Shown here in pieces: positions 21,801-32,286 of a stretch of DNA of 64,000 bases. The number at the start of each line of letters is the position of its first letter. Position 1 is the stretch's first letter. Origin of the DNA: Catonia carolina (taxonomy: Eukaryota > Arthropoda > Insecta > Hemiptera > Achilidae); contig JAQMRL010000001.1 of assembly GCA_035578175.1 (NCBI GenBank), forward strand, positions 189,307,783 to 189,371,782, given 5' to 3'. Below the pieces are notes generated by a model. It was not told the origin of the DNA. It saw nothing but the letters and a program-made list of their open reading frames with translations, and ran no database searches. Both the position numbers and the translations under genes were made by a program.

Positions 21801-22577
21801 AATATCTTCTATACACCGTAGAAGGCTCACTATGTATTTCAAGGATTTCAACCCCAATACTTCCAACCTGTGCAATAACACGTGTTTTAATAAAACGATG
21901 GCATGTCATAGCCACAAGATATCGGTTTCATCAAAAATCTCGGTTTTTTTAAAACTGTAAATAATTAAAATTAGGTACAGTAATTATTAATTACTGTACA
22001 ATATTAAATTTTATTTTTTTTGAAATTACTGTTTTTTTATTTTAAATACACTAATAAACAGGCAAAAGAAATACTGTGTACTCACTTTAACTGGTTTTCA
22101 ACACTAAAAGTATGTCTTTGCGTGTTATCCAGAATTTCATGTATTCATAATTGCGCCTGACCCCTATTCAGGTCCAACTTCAGCCGATCCATAGTTTACT
22201 GTAATACGAATTTTAAAAAATTGGTTTAATATTTTTATAATTTTAAATTTTTTAATGCAGAGTTTAATATGTTTATCCAAAGTGAAATATAAATTATACT
22301 ATTCGTTCTTTTTAAGTATGAATCGCTATGGCTGTCCATTTTGTTCAGTCGTATGTCTCTTTCTCACCCATGTAACTTATTCCATCCTCCATTGTGTTTC
22401 TCTATTCTTTGACACCCAAACCCCAACTGTTCTAATTCACTACTTGAGACAGGGTAATTTGCTAATCCTCAGAAAAAGACATAAGAACCACGAAATGATT
22501 GTTTTTAGGCACATTAAACATAATAATTATTTTATTAAACATCCTATGTATGATTTTTAAACAGCCGTATTATTTAA
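21801..22577. other. AT-rich DNA, nothing recognised
   Basis: A 101-codon frame (22255-22560) is rich in F, L, Y and H and looks like chance. No repeat ends. Confidence 0.5.
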
Positions 22578-23148
22578 AATTGAAATATATATTTTTCTAA
22601 CCACCAGAATACAGTAACATAAAACACTTACCAATGTTTATAGCGCTTTCGTGTATCTTGTACACATCTTCAGTAAATTAAAATTTATATAGAGTCAAAA
22701 TTTAAAACTTCCTGCTCCTACCATGGTAGATAAGGAATAGTCGATTCTTATATTTAAAACAGTCTTGCCAACTTAATCAGTTGATTGTTGTATTCAATCT
22801 GTGTGTTCATTAATTTTTCCCTGCTATTGTATTTATAAACATAATATTTTTCCAAAATTTCAATTTCAATTTGGAAAAATATTATATTTATAAATACAAT
22901 AGCAGGGAAAAATTAATGAACACACAGATTGAATACAACAATCAACTGATTAAGTTGGCAAGACTGTTTTAAATATAAGAACCGACTATTCCTTATCTAC
23001 CATGGTAGGAGCAGGAAGTTTTAAATTTTGACTCTATATAAATTTTAATTTACTGAAGATGTGTACAAGATACACAAAAGCGCTATAAACATTGGTAAGT
23101 GTTTTATGTTACCGTATTCTGATGGTTAGAAAAATATATATTTCAATT
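22578..23148. repeat. 571-bp near-perfect palindrome
   Basis: The arms are about 280 bp (22578-22857 and 22871-23148) with a 13-nt loop and only scattered mismatches. The outer ends are AATTGAAATATATATTTTTC and its inverse. Each arm contains a CTGAAGA motif, a small hairpin (GTGTA-CAAGA-TACAC), then an AAAGCGC (22643-22673 in reverse, 23053-23083 forward), and a conserved ACCATGGTAGATAAGG segment. A related but shorter palindrome lies at 32015-32286. The layout resembles inverted terminal repeats of Penelope-like elements, but no reverse transcriptase is present. Confidence 0.85.
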
Positions 23149-23534
23149 AAACATAATAAATGTGTTTTTATTTTACAGGCCTTGATTACATTGTTTATTG
23201 TTGCTCATTTCATTATGAATGATACAAAGAAATTATTGTCTTTTATTCAAATATTTTTTTAAATATTCAAATAAAAGATAATTATTCAAATATTTGAATA
23301 GTTTTTATTTGTATATTCCATTACTACTGAATGTACAAATTACAGTAGTTATCGCATAGAGTGACATCAAATACAAGGGAACTATCGGTAACTGTGACCA
23401 ATATTCAGTGGAAAGGTTGGTTCACTATTACATGCATTACAAAATAATATCGTTTACTATGACATCAGTTAAAATCACATATCGGTTTTAGTGACAACTG
23501 TATGAATTTTCAACTATCATGGTTATCTCTCAAC

Positions 23535-23740
23535 AGTACTGTGGTGAATGAAGTGAAGGTGTCATTTACAGAGTGGAAAATATGTGCTTTTCAGAGGGCC
23601 CGGCATGCTGATAAGCGTACTTTTCCACTCAGTGAGGAAGGCAATGGTAAACCACCTCACTCCTCGTTTTACTTAGTAAAACCTCTAGAGGTTCAAACCA
23701 GCCTTTCGGCTGTTGACCTAAACAACAACTCTCAACAGTA
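23535..23740 (+). repeat. 390-bp repeat family, copy 1 (partial)
   Basis: It shares GAATGAAGTGAAGGTGTC, GAGGAAGGCAATGGTAAACC and the hairpin AACCAGCCTTTCGGCTG with the copies at 34857-35245 and 44835-45213. The 5' part is absent. Short frames across it are conserved in all copies only because the DNA is. Confidence 0.75.
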
Positions 23741-23787
23741 TGAGTCGGCGTGTTACTATTGTTTTGTATAGTTTTAACGCGGTTTTT

Positions 23788-24715
23788 ACTTTCTCTTGCC
23801 TATATGAATATATAAAAAGAAAAGTATTGTTCTCATGTCGATTTTTCGAAATCGAGTTTTCACCGAATCTACACGTTTTCAGACCCGCTGAACCCAAAAA
23901 ACATGTTTTTAGCGATTGGTCTGTGTGTGTGTGTGAACAGAATATCTCAAGAACGAAACATCGTACGAACTTCAAACTTGAAACTTAAGTTACATACCAC
24001 TACCAGACCCGACACGAACATTTTCATCAAAATCGGTCAACCGGAAGTAGTAGTTTATTCGTGTAATTTTTTCACTTTTTTGCGATTTTCTCAAAAACTG
24101 GTCCTACGATTTTTTTAAAATCGCCTGGTTTACTAAATTTTTTATGCTTTACAAGATAGGGTAGGCTCCACGTTTGCTGAAATTCTTGGTGAGGCTGTTT
24201 TCACGTAAAAACGTTGTTTTTTTTAAGATTACGGCTTTAATATGCATTTTAGCGCAAAACTTTATGTAATAAAAAATGTAGAGAATTTAAAATTCGACAA
24301 CTTTTATTTCAAACATTTTTTTGTATAACGCTTAGTTTATCGTTAATTAGCAATTTTCCGTTTTTTCTCACGAAAACGTGTGAAAAATAGATTTTTTTCA
24401 GATTTCGGCTTTAGTATGCATTTTACGACAAAAGTGTATATAATCAATTTTATAGGAAATTAAAAGATCTACAACTTTTATTTAGAGCATTTTTCTCTAC
24501 AGAGCCTAGTTTAATGTAAAATAGTGATTTTCCGTATTTTTAAGCCAAACTGAGGTTGATTTTCATTTTGCGTCTTTCATATATGATTAAAATTAGGTTA
24601 TGTTTATTGAGGTTAGTTTTTTGTTTATTTCTAATGTTTTATTACTAATGTTAGGTTATATTGTTTAAATTATTTGCATTGGCAAGAGAAAGTTGTGTGA
24701 ATGTTTCACGCCAAA
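23788..24715 (+). mobile_element. HINE copy D
   Basis: Full-length copy in plus orientation. It has the 5' subterminal ACTTTCTCTTGCC, a 5' hairpin ending GGAAAGTA-like, a short (TG)n (about 23921-23933), the TCATCAAAATCGGTCAACC segment, a 3' GGCAAGAGAAAGT and a terminal hairpin GTGTGA/TTCACG, then CCAAA and a T run. Confidence 0.75.
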
Positions 24716-24935
24716 TTTTTTTTTAATAGTTAGTGTCAACATGGATTTACAATAGTTTGTGTCGGAAGTTTGATTATTAAAAGGCCGATACTTTCTTTTT
24801 GTGTCTTAAAAACAGCACTGATATATAATTTAATTGTCCTGTTTATTTAAGTTTAGTTCATATCTTTCGAGTAAACCCGTCCTTTATTCGTAGTAGCGTC
24901 CATTATTTTTGTGTTTCATACAAAATATATAAAAT

Positions 24936-25909
24936 ATGGCATCATCGTGTAAACATTTTGCGGTGATGGAAAAAACATACATTACTTGATGTTTGAAAAA
25001 CGGTGAAATGAACGGGAATATTGCACGGGACTTCAATATTGGATATTCCACAATATCCGCAATACAGAAAAAACAGGGAAAAATTCAGAATAGCTTTGAT
25101 GAAGGTAAAGAGAAATTGAAGAGACTTAGTCAAAAAAATCTGGTGTGAAACACTCACACAACTTTCTCTTGCCAATGCAAATTATTAACAATAAACCTAA
25201 CATTAGTAATAAAACATTAGAAATAAACAAAAAACTAACCTCAATATAAATAACCTAACTTTAATCATGAGTGAAAGACGCAAAATGAAAATAAACCTCA
25301 GTTAGGCTTAAAAATACGGAAAATCACTCTTTCTCGCTAAACTAGGCTCTGTAGAGAAAAATGATTTAAATAAAAGTTGTAGATCTTTCAATTTTTTATA
25401 AATTCGATTATATACATTTTTGTCATAAAATGCATACTAAGACCGAAATCTTAAAAAAATCGATTTTTCACACGTTTTCGGGAGAAAAAACAGAAAATCG
25501 CTAATTAACGATAAACTAAGCGTTATACAAAAAAATGTTTGAAATAAAAGTTGAAGAATTTTAAATTCTCTACATTTTTTATCATAGAAATTTTTGCGCT
25601 ATAATACATATTAAAGCCGTAATCTTAAAAAAACACTTTTTTTACGTAAAAACACCCTCACCAAGAATTTCAGAAAACATGGCGCCTACCCTATCTTGTA
25701 GAGAATAAAAAATTGAGTAAATCAGACGATTTTTAAAAAAATTGTAGGACTAGTTTTTGAGAAAATCGCAAAAAAGTGAAAAATTATACAAATAAACTAC
25801 TACTTCCGGTTGACTGATTTTGATGAAAATGTTCGTGTCGGGTCCGGTAGTGGTATGTAACTTAAGTTTCAAGTTTGTACGATGTTCCGTTCTTGAGATA
25901 TTCTGTTCA

Positions 25910-25954
<45 letters not shown>

Positions 25955-26190
25955 CAATCGCTAAAAACATGTTTTTTGGGTTCAGGGGGTCTGAAAATGT
26001 ATAGATCCGGTGAAAACTCGATTTCGAAAAATTGACATGAAAACGATACTTTCCTTTCTATATATTCATACAGGCAAGAGAAAGTATAAAGATGTAGAAC
26101 AAGCTCTTTAAAGTGGTTTAGTTCGCAATGGGCAAACAACATCACTGTAACTGGACCACTGTTACAAGAAAAGACCATCGGTTCCAGTGA
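24936..26190 (+). pseudogene. Tigger transposase N-terminal domain, interrupted
   Basis: Tigger/pogo transposases bind DNA with two CENP-B-like helix-turn-helix modules. From 24936 the frame reads like the first module: KNGEMNGNIARDFNIGYS, then TISAIQKKQGKIQ, with one stop near 24989. It runs into HINE E at 25139. After the HINE, from 26086, the sequence continues with KDVEQAL-KWFSSQWANN and ITVTGPLLQEKT, which is the second (Tc5/CENP-B-like) module. Rejoining the two sides keeps the frame, so the HINE landed inside the coding region. No DDE domain is left. Confidence 0.75.
25139..26085 (-). mobile_element. HINE copy E, with (CA)n
   Basis: Minus orientation. It begins on the plus strand with TCTGGTGTGAAACACTCAC directly after a seven-A run and ends at GGCAAGAGAAAGT before ATAAAGATG. 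It carries about 36 bp of (CA)n (25915-25950). It is inserted in the Tigger coding region. No clear target duplication can be seen beyond the A run. Confidence 0.75.
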
Positions 26191-26435
26191 CTATCGCTTA
26201 CTGTGGCCAGAAGTAGCCAGTCTCTTGGAGGTCACTGTATTCGATAACTACTGTATTTAGTGCTTTGTTCAATTACCACCAGATTGCACTGTACAGCCAA
26301 CTTGTATACAATACTGCTGCTACACAAACTAACAAATAAATTAACCGAAGTATGAATCACAATCTGATTTAAAAAATACACATTCTGATAAAAAAAATAT
26401 ATGATCACAAATTATCCACTCTTTGTCTAATAAAG

Positions 26436-27381
26436 GGTGTTTTTTTTAGAGGTATAGAACTTTAAGTTGGCAGTACTGATTTCCATGGTGGCCATTTTGA
26501 AAACTTTTGTAATTTATGTTCAGTTTGGTTTGCCATTTTATAATGAATAGACTGACGCCTGAACAAATTGTGCAGATTTATTTTGAAAATCATGGTTCGG
26601 TTCGTGAAACTTATCGCTATTGATCCCGATTTTCACATGAAAATTTTGTTCAGAGATGAAGCCCATTTTTGGTTAAATGGCTACGTGAATAAACAAAACT
26701 GACGCATTTGGAGTGAAGGTAATGCTCAATATATTGCTGAGAAGCCTTTACATCCAGAAAAAGTTACTGTTTGGTGTACTTTATGGGCTGGTGGAGTCAC
26801 TGGTCCTTACTTCTTCAAAGATGATGCCGGGCAGAATGTTACAGTCAATGGTGACCACTACAGAGCCATGATCAATGACTTTTTTGTTCCTGAATTGAAT
26901 CACCTTAATGTTGGAGAGCTGTGGTTTCAACAATTTTGTGCAACATGTCACACAGCACGTGCCACAATCGATTTACTGAAGGAAACGTTTGGTGAACGCA
27001 TAATTTCACGTTCTGGACCTGTAAATTGGCCTCCAAGGTTGTGCGATCTAACACTGCTGAACTAGACTATTTTCTGGGGGGGGGGGGGGGTATGTGAAGT
27101 CGCTAGTATATGCCAATAAGCCACAGACAATTGACAACTTGGAAGGCAACATTCGCCGCGTTATTACCAATATACAGCCCCAAATGCTGCAAAAAGTGGT
27201 CACAAATTGGATGTCTCGATTGGACCACGTCCGAGCCAGCCGCGGCGACCACATGCCGGAAATTATTTTTAAATAAAATTGGCAAATAATTATCTTTAAA
27301 ATAAAACCAATTCCACGTCAATTGTTCAATTATTCTGTGTTTTATTTCATTTTAAAGTTCTATACCTCTAAAAAAAACACC
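26436..27381 (+). mobile_element. DD41D-type mariner, deleted, perfect 30-bp TIRs
   Basis: The 30-bp inverted repeats are identical: the left (26436-26465) contains AGAGGTATAGAACTTTAA and the right (27352-27381) is its exact reverse complement. The element is about 946 bp, short because the transposase has lost part of its N-terminal half. The flanking TA pair is not exact. Confidence 0.85.
26543..27276 (+). pseudogene. DD41D mariner transposase, inactive
   Basis: The start MNRLTPEQIVQIYFENHGS is followed by a deletion that removes most of the DNA-binding region and joins to the catalytic domain (FRDEAHFWLNGYVNKQN, first Asp kept). A stop follows NKQN. The second catalytic site reads QQFCATCHTAR, with the Asp replaced by Phe, and the third reads CDLTLLN, with Asp changed to Asn or lost. 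The spacing of these positions equals that of the intact DD41D protein at 40575-41660. A run of G near 27077-27090 breaks the frame before YVKSLVYANKPQT. The C terminus (RASRGDHMPEIIFK) is intact. It is a different subfamily from the copies at 30.9 and 40.4 kb. Confidence 0.85.
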
Positions 27382-28205
27382 TGTTAGTATACAAATAAAT
27401 ATCAAATAAAATTATTAAAATCTATCTAAAATTAACATTTAACATTCCAATCCAGATCTGAAGTCAACCATACCTTCCTTCATTTGACTTAATAGAGGTA
27501 AAGTTATTACAATTAGTTACATTTAAATAAACAATAGAAATAAATTTTGGAATATCTGTAAAATATTAAAAACAGTAGGCCTAGATATGGTTCGCTGCGA
27601 ATGTATGGCTTAAACTGCAAATAAATAATACAAAAACTAAGTAAAAAACTATACAAAAATTACAATTTATTAAAAATAATAAAAAATAAAATTATTAATA
27701 AAAATTCAAGAAAAAGCTATTCTACAAAGTGAAAGGTTCCAGGTTTGATTTCCAGCCAAGGTCTGGATAACAAGACTAATGACACAACCATTGAAGCGAC
27801 TTTAATTTTTTAAAAAACTTCACAACTCATTTAAAAGCATTTTCTTGATTAAACACTTTATGTAAAATCACTGTAATAAAATACCAAAAACAATACTCTT
27901 CCTGAAAATGAATCTTCATTAGACTAAAATAATTATGCTATTTGTATAGTAGTAATGACATGGAGAATATTAAAATAAATTTTAATTGCAATCAATGATA
28001 TTGTAAAAACAGTTTTGCACAGATACAACTTAAAGCTGAGCAGTAAGATTTTATCTACATTTTAATAATAATTTTGAACTTTCACATAATTATTGTACTC
28101 TGATTATGAAAATATAAATTTATTATTATTTTTTAGTTTTTGTCAAATAAAAACTTAAAACTTAACATTGATTAAGGAACAGTATTGGTGTACTGTAATA
28201 TACTA
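27382..28205. other. AT-rich DNA with a possible SINE relic
   Basis: Near 27727-27775 the sequence GTTCCAGGTTTGATTTCCAGC followed by CAAGGTCTGG has a box B-like look, but the head and body cannot be aligned with confidence. Nothing else is recognised. Confidence 0.35.
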
Positions 28206-29702
28206 GGTGTCCCTTGAAGAGGTTGCTATATTTGAATTAATATACCGGACTTATCGCACACTCTACAGACTGGAAACTTTACAGTTATAATAAATGTATA
28301 TGTAAAAATCTGGTGTGAAACACTCACACAACTTTCTCTTGCCAATGTAAATTATTAACAATGAACCTAACATTAGTAATAAAACATTAGAAATAAACAA
28401 AAAACTAACCTCAATAAACATAACCTAATTTTAATCATATATGAAAGACGCAAAATGAAAATCGATCTCAAGTTTGCCTTAAAATTACGGAAAATCACTC
28501 TTTTACACTAAACTAGGCTCTGTAGAGAAAAATGCTTTAAATAAAAGTTGTAGATCTTTTAATTTTCTATAAATTTTATGATATATTTCTTTATAAAATG
28601 CATACTAAGGCCGAAATCTTAAAAAAATCGATTTTTCACACGTTTTCGTGAGAAAAAACAGAAAATCACTAATTACCGCTAAAGTAAGCGTTATACAAAA
28701 AAATGTTTGAAATAAAAGTTATAAGACTTTAAATTCTCTACAACTTTTATTACATAAATTTTTGCCCTAAAATGCGTATTAAAGCCGTAATCTTAAAAGA
28801 AACTATTTCTTTTCGTGAAAACAGCCTCACCGAGAATTTCAGCTAACATGGCGCCTACCCTATCTTGTAAAGCATAAAAAAATTAGTAAATTAGGCGATT
28901 TAAAAAAAAATTGTAGGGGCAGTTTTTGAGAAAGTCGCAAAAAAGTGAAAAATTACACGAATAAACTACTACTTCCGGTTGACCGATTTTGATGAAAATG
29001 TTTGTGTCGGGTCCGGTAGTGGTATGTAACTTAAGTTTCAAGTTTGGAGTTTTTACGATGTTCCATTCTTGAGATATTCTGTTCACACACACACACACAC
29101 ACACACAGACCAATCGCTAAAAACATGTTTTTTGGGTTCAGCGGGTCTGAAAACGTGTAGATCCGGTGAAAACTCGATTTCGAAAAATCGACATGAAAAC
29201 AATACTTTCCTTCCTATATATTCATAAAGGCAAGAGAAAGTAAAAAAAGTACCCTCGAATTTCATTTGCTTATGATTAATCAAAACAAAATGGCGAAAAA
29301 TAATTTTATTTGCATAACCATTTCAAATTTGTGATTTGTTACAATGTTACTTAAGTAATAAAATGAAAGAAATATGAAAGTGATAAATAGTCATTAGTTT
29401 CAATAACTTTTATTCGAATTGATGTCCATCAATAGCTATGCTGATCGATTTGGAAAGGCAAAAACAGCTGTTTTTTTTTCTATCTGAATCCTACTGTAAA
29501 TAGATTTTATCCACAAGATTATTGTTCATTTTTGATATTATTTTCTTATTCCGCCATTTTGTTTTGATTACTCATAAGCAAATGAAACTCGAAGGTACTT
29601 TTTTTACATTTCTATTTATTATAACTGTAAAGTTTCCAGTCTGTAGAGTGTGCGATACTTCCAGTATATTAATTCAAATAGCACCTCTTCGTGGGACAAC
29701 CG
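28206..29702. mobile_element. Inverted-repeat MITE with HINE in one arm
   Basis: The left arm (28206-28308 plus 29242-29310) and right arm (about 29515-29702) are inverted copies: GGTGTCCC at the start, TTTGAATTAATATACCGG, then CTACAGACTGGAAACTTTAC, GTAC(C/T)TTCGA, CAAAACAAAATGGCG. A TA precedes the left end. HINE F splits the left arm. The right arm shows the unsplit sequence ATGTAAAAAAAGTACC. No coding content. Confidence 0.65.
28309..29241 (-). mobile_element. HINE copy F
   Basis: Full-length minus copy from TCTGGTGTGAAACACTCAC to GGCAAGAGAAAGT, with (CA)n at about 29085-29107. The intact partner arm of the host MITE shows it inserted within a poly-A run. Confidence 0.75.
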
Positions 29703-30860
29703 GTATTTAAATTTTCCACGCCCAGGCAGAATAAAAATTAAACCCAGGACCTTCCGCCGCGCAGTTAATCACAACACAGTCAGTGTTCAATGTCACTACA
29801 TAACAGAGGCACCCCTTATTTTTCCAACTGCCCAAGATCAGTAAAGTAATGGCTGTTAACGACAAAGTCAGCTAAGAGGAAGTCATATATCTAACCTACA
29901 TGAAACATGAAAGTAAAATTTCTTTTACTTCTCCAGTTTTCATAAATGGTAACTACTGCAAGAGTTTTATATTTTTAATAAATAAATAAATAACCAATTA
30001 ATAAACATTTAAATCAACAACCAACTGTTTTCATTTTTTACTTGATATCAGGAACAGTACATAAATAAATATCTAATTTGTATAATACTATTTGATAATA
30101 ATCCTGAACTGTTGTATTTTTGACTTGAATTTGACCAGAGACATCAAGTGGTCATTGCCGTATGAGGACATCGGCTGGTCAACATGCAAAGTTGCTTTCT
30201 CAAATGGTGTTTAGTACTAAAAAAGCAGCATTACTATAAAAGTAGCATTATTAAAATTTTAATTTCTATTGTTTTTCCCCATACATGGCCAATTTTAAGA
30301 CTATGTAAAGTGACAAGACATTTCTGAACATTATTTTTTCAGTCCACATTCTCAGCATTAAATTTATTATATAAATGTTAAAAATATAATTTGTAAATTT
30401 CTGGGAAAAAATATTTTAATAGGTATAACTAAACCAACTGGGCAGAGACCAACAATCTAGTTAGGTACTATTCCTGAACAGACAACTCTCTACTCCAAAA
30501 ATTATGTAGTATCATATGAAAAAAATCTTGTTCCTTCACAAAAATAGTAAACAAAATAACTCATAGATTTTACATAGAATACAGTTTTAAATCACCCTTA
30601 TTAAATAAGAGGTTTACAAGTTTACTTTTTGACAACTTTTAGTTTTCATTTATGCTTCTAAAAAGTAATTTTTACAGTGTGAACACTCAAAAATATACAA
30701 AAGATGACAAATAAATATCTTCTCTAAAACAAACCTTAAACACAAAATTAAAAGGAACTATTTTTTAATAATTTTAAAAATACATATATTAATACATCTT
30801 ATCAAATATTCTATATAGGTATTTTAACAGCCGTTGCTATATTGATAATAAAAATATATA
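29703..30860. other. AT-rich DNA, possible SINE relic
   Basis: 29715-29825 (minus) has a degraded tRNA-like pattern (CCTGGGTTTAATTTTTATTCTG). The rest is AT-rich with no features. Confidence 0.4.
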
Positions 30861-32003
30861 ACGGGTGATTCAAAAAGAGCGCCGGTTTTTAAACGGCTGG
30901 TAAATTTTTGTTTATCGGTTGGCAACATTGTTAGACCTCATTTCTATTTCGGAGAACATTCCGATTGACGATTCAGTTGTAGTTTCTCTTGTTCGCAGTG
31001 TAGTACTCTCGCAGTCTGTGTCTAACCATGGAGAAGTTTACTATTGCACAACGAGTGTTAATCGTCAAAACATTTTACCAGAGTGGAGAGAGTTATGCGG
31101 CTACTGTCAGGCGACTTCGCGGTACTCTAGGACGTAATGAAGCACCGAATGAATCAACAATTTGCAGGCTCATGAAAAAGTTTTTTGAGTCGGGTTAAAC
31201 AGTCGACCTTAAAAGTTCTGGACGTCGTCGTTCTGGCCGAACTGAGCAGAACGTTGCGTTGGTTCGTGAGAGTGTGGCTGTTAGCCCAGCAAAATCAATA
31301 CGTCGCCGTTCTCAACAATTGGGTTTACGATGTTCTTCTGTACGGAGAATTCTTCGGTACGATCTCCAATATCACCCGTATAAAATTCAGTTGACGCAAC
31401 ATTTGAAAGTGGCAGACCACCAGAAGAGACGACAGTTTGTTGACTGGGTATTGAGAAAACGGCAGGCTGATGACACATTCGCAAACAAAATCATTTTCAG
31501 TGATGAGGCGCACTTCCATTTAAACGGTTTTGTTAATAAACAGAACTGCCGTATGTGGGGTTTAGAAAACCCTCGCGTCACTCTGCACGAGAAACAATGT
31601 TGTTGCTCCGTGAACGGTTCCAGGATCGCATCATTTCTCGTAATTCCGACCATCAATGGCCACCAAGGTCGTGTGACTTGACGCCTTGTGACTTTCATCT
31701 TTGGGGTCATCTGAAGTCATTGGTGTATGCCAATAAACCCCGAAACATCAATGACTTGAAGGAGGAAATTCGACAGGTTATCGGGCAAATGGAAGTCGAA
31801 ATTTGTCGTGCAGTAATATCCAATTTCATGGACAGAGTTGATGCGTGCCAGCGCAGTAGAGGAGGACACATGCATGACATCATTTTTCATACATGAAATC
31901 GGAAGGTAAGATGAACTTGTTGATGTATTTATTTTCAGTTTTTCAATAAAATAAATCTCTTAATTTGATATATCAAAACCGGCGCTCTTTTTGAATCACC
32001 CTA
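30861..32003 (+). mobile_element. DD41D mariner, deleted sister copy
   Basis: The inverted repeats GGGTGATTCAAAAAGAGC (30863 onward) and their exact inverse (ending 32001) are TA-flanked. It is nearly identical to the intact copy at 40405-41767 outside one deletion of about 215 bp. Confidence 0.9.
31028..31896 (+). pseudogene. DD41D mariner transposase, stop plus deletion
   Basis: It aligns over its length with the intact 361-aa protein. A Ser codon has become TAA (31196-31198). About 215 bp is lost at about 31575, where CGCGT joins CACTCTGCACGAG. The deletion removes the region from just after the first catalytic Asp domain to the second catalytic Asp and shifts the frame. The first Asp (SDEAHFHLNG) and the C-terminal domain with the third Asp survive. 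It cannot be active but keeps both ends, so it could be moved in trans by the intact copy. Confidence 0.9.
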
Positions 32004-32014
32004 TATTATTTCTT

Positions 32015-32286
32015 TAAACCACCAGTAGTATGGTAAACAGTGAACACTTTTGTGCATAAAATGCACATCTTCAGTAATTTTTTTATGTGATTTAAAATTT
32101 AAAACATCCTACTTCCACCATGGCTGATAAGATACTTATCTATTATGATGGAACATCCTACTTCCACAGAAAAGATACGAGAGTTTTAAATTTTAAATAA
32201 CATAAAAAAATTACTGAAGATGTGCTTTTTATGCATGAAAGCACTCTAATTGGTAAGTGCTGTTTACTGTATTAATGGTAATTTTA
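32015..32286. repeat. Second palindrome, about 272 bp
   Basis: The arms share TAAACAGTGAACAC-like ends, GCACATCTTCAGTAATTTTT and AAATTTAAAAC in inverted orientation. A central ACTTCCACCATGGCTGATAAG is present. It carries the same CTGAAGATGTG...AAAG motif as the palindrome at 22578-23148, so the two form a family. Confidence 0.75.

Larger units (their letters stand above)
23343..26253 (+). mobile_element. Tigger/pogo-like element split by three repeats
   Basis: TA flanks CAGTAGTTATCGCATAGAGTGAC at the left and the inverse of CAGTAGTTATCGAATACAGTGAC at the right (23342 and 26254), giving a 23-bp TIR with two mismatches. Inside are part of a 390-bp repeat (23535-23740), HINE D, an N-terminal Tigger DNA-binding domain, and HINE E, which cuts that domain. 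The catalytic part of the transposase is missing. Confidence 0.75.

Noticed and set aside
22643..22673. A full hammerhead ribozyme
   Set aside because: Only part of the core order (CTGAAGA, stem, GAAA) is seen. Stem III and a cleavage site are not convincing and the right arm has AAAA instead of GAAA. It is kept only as a resemblance.
23740..24118. Short frames shared by HINE copies (with residues such as GQPEVVVYS)
   Set aside because: Similar peptides recur because the DNA repeats; frames are broken differently in each copy and are open on both strands.
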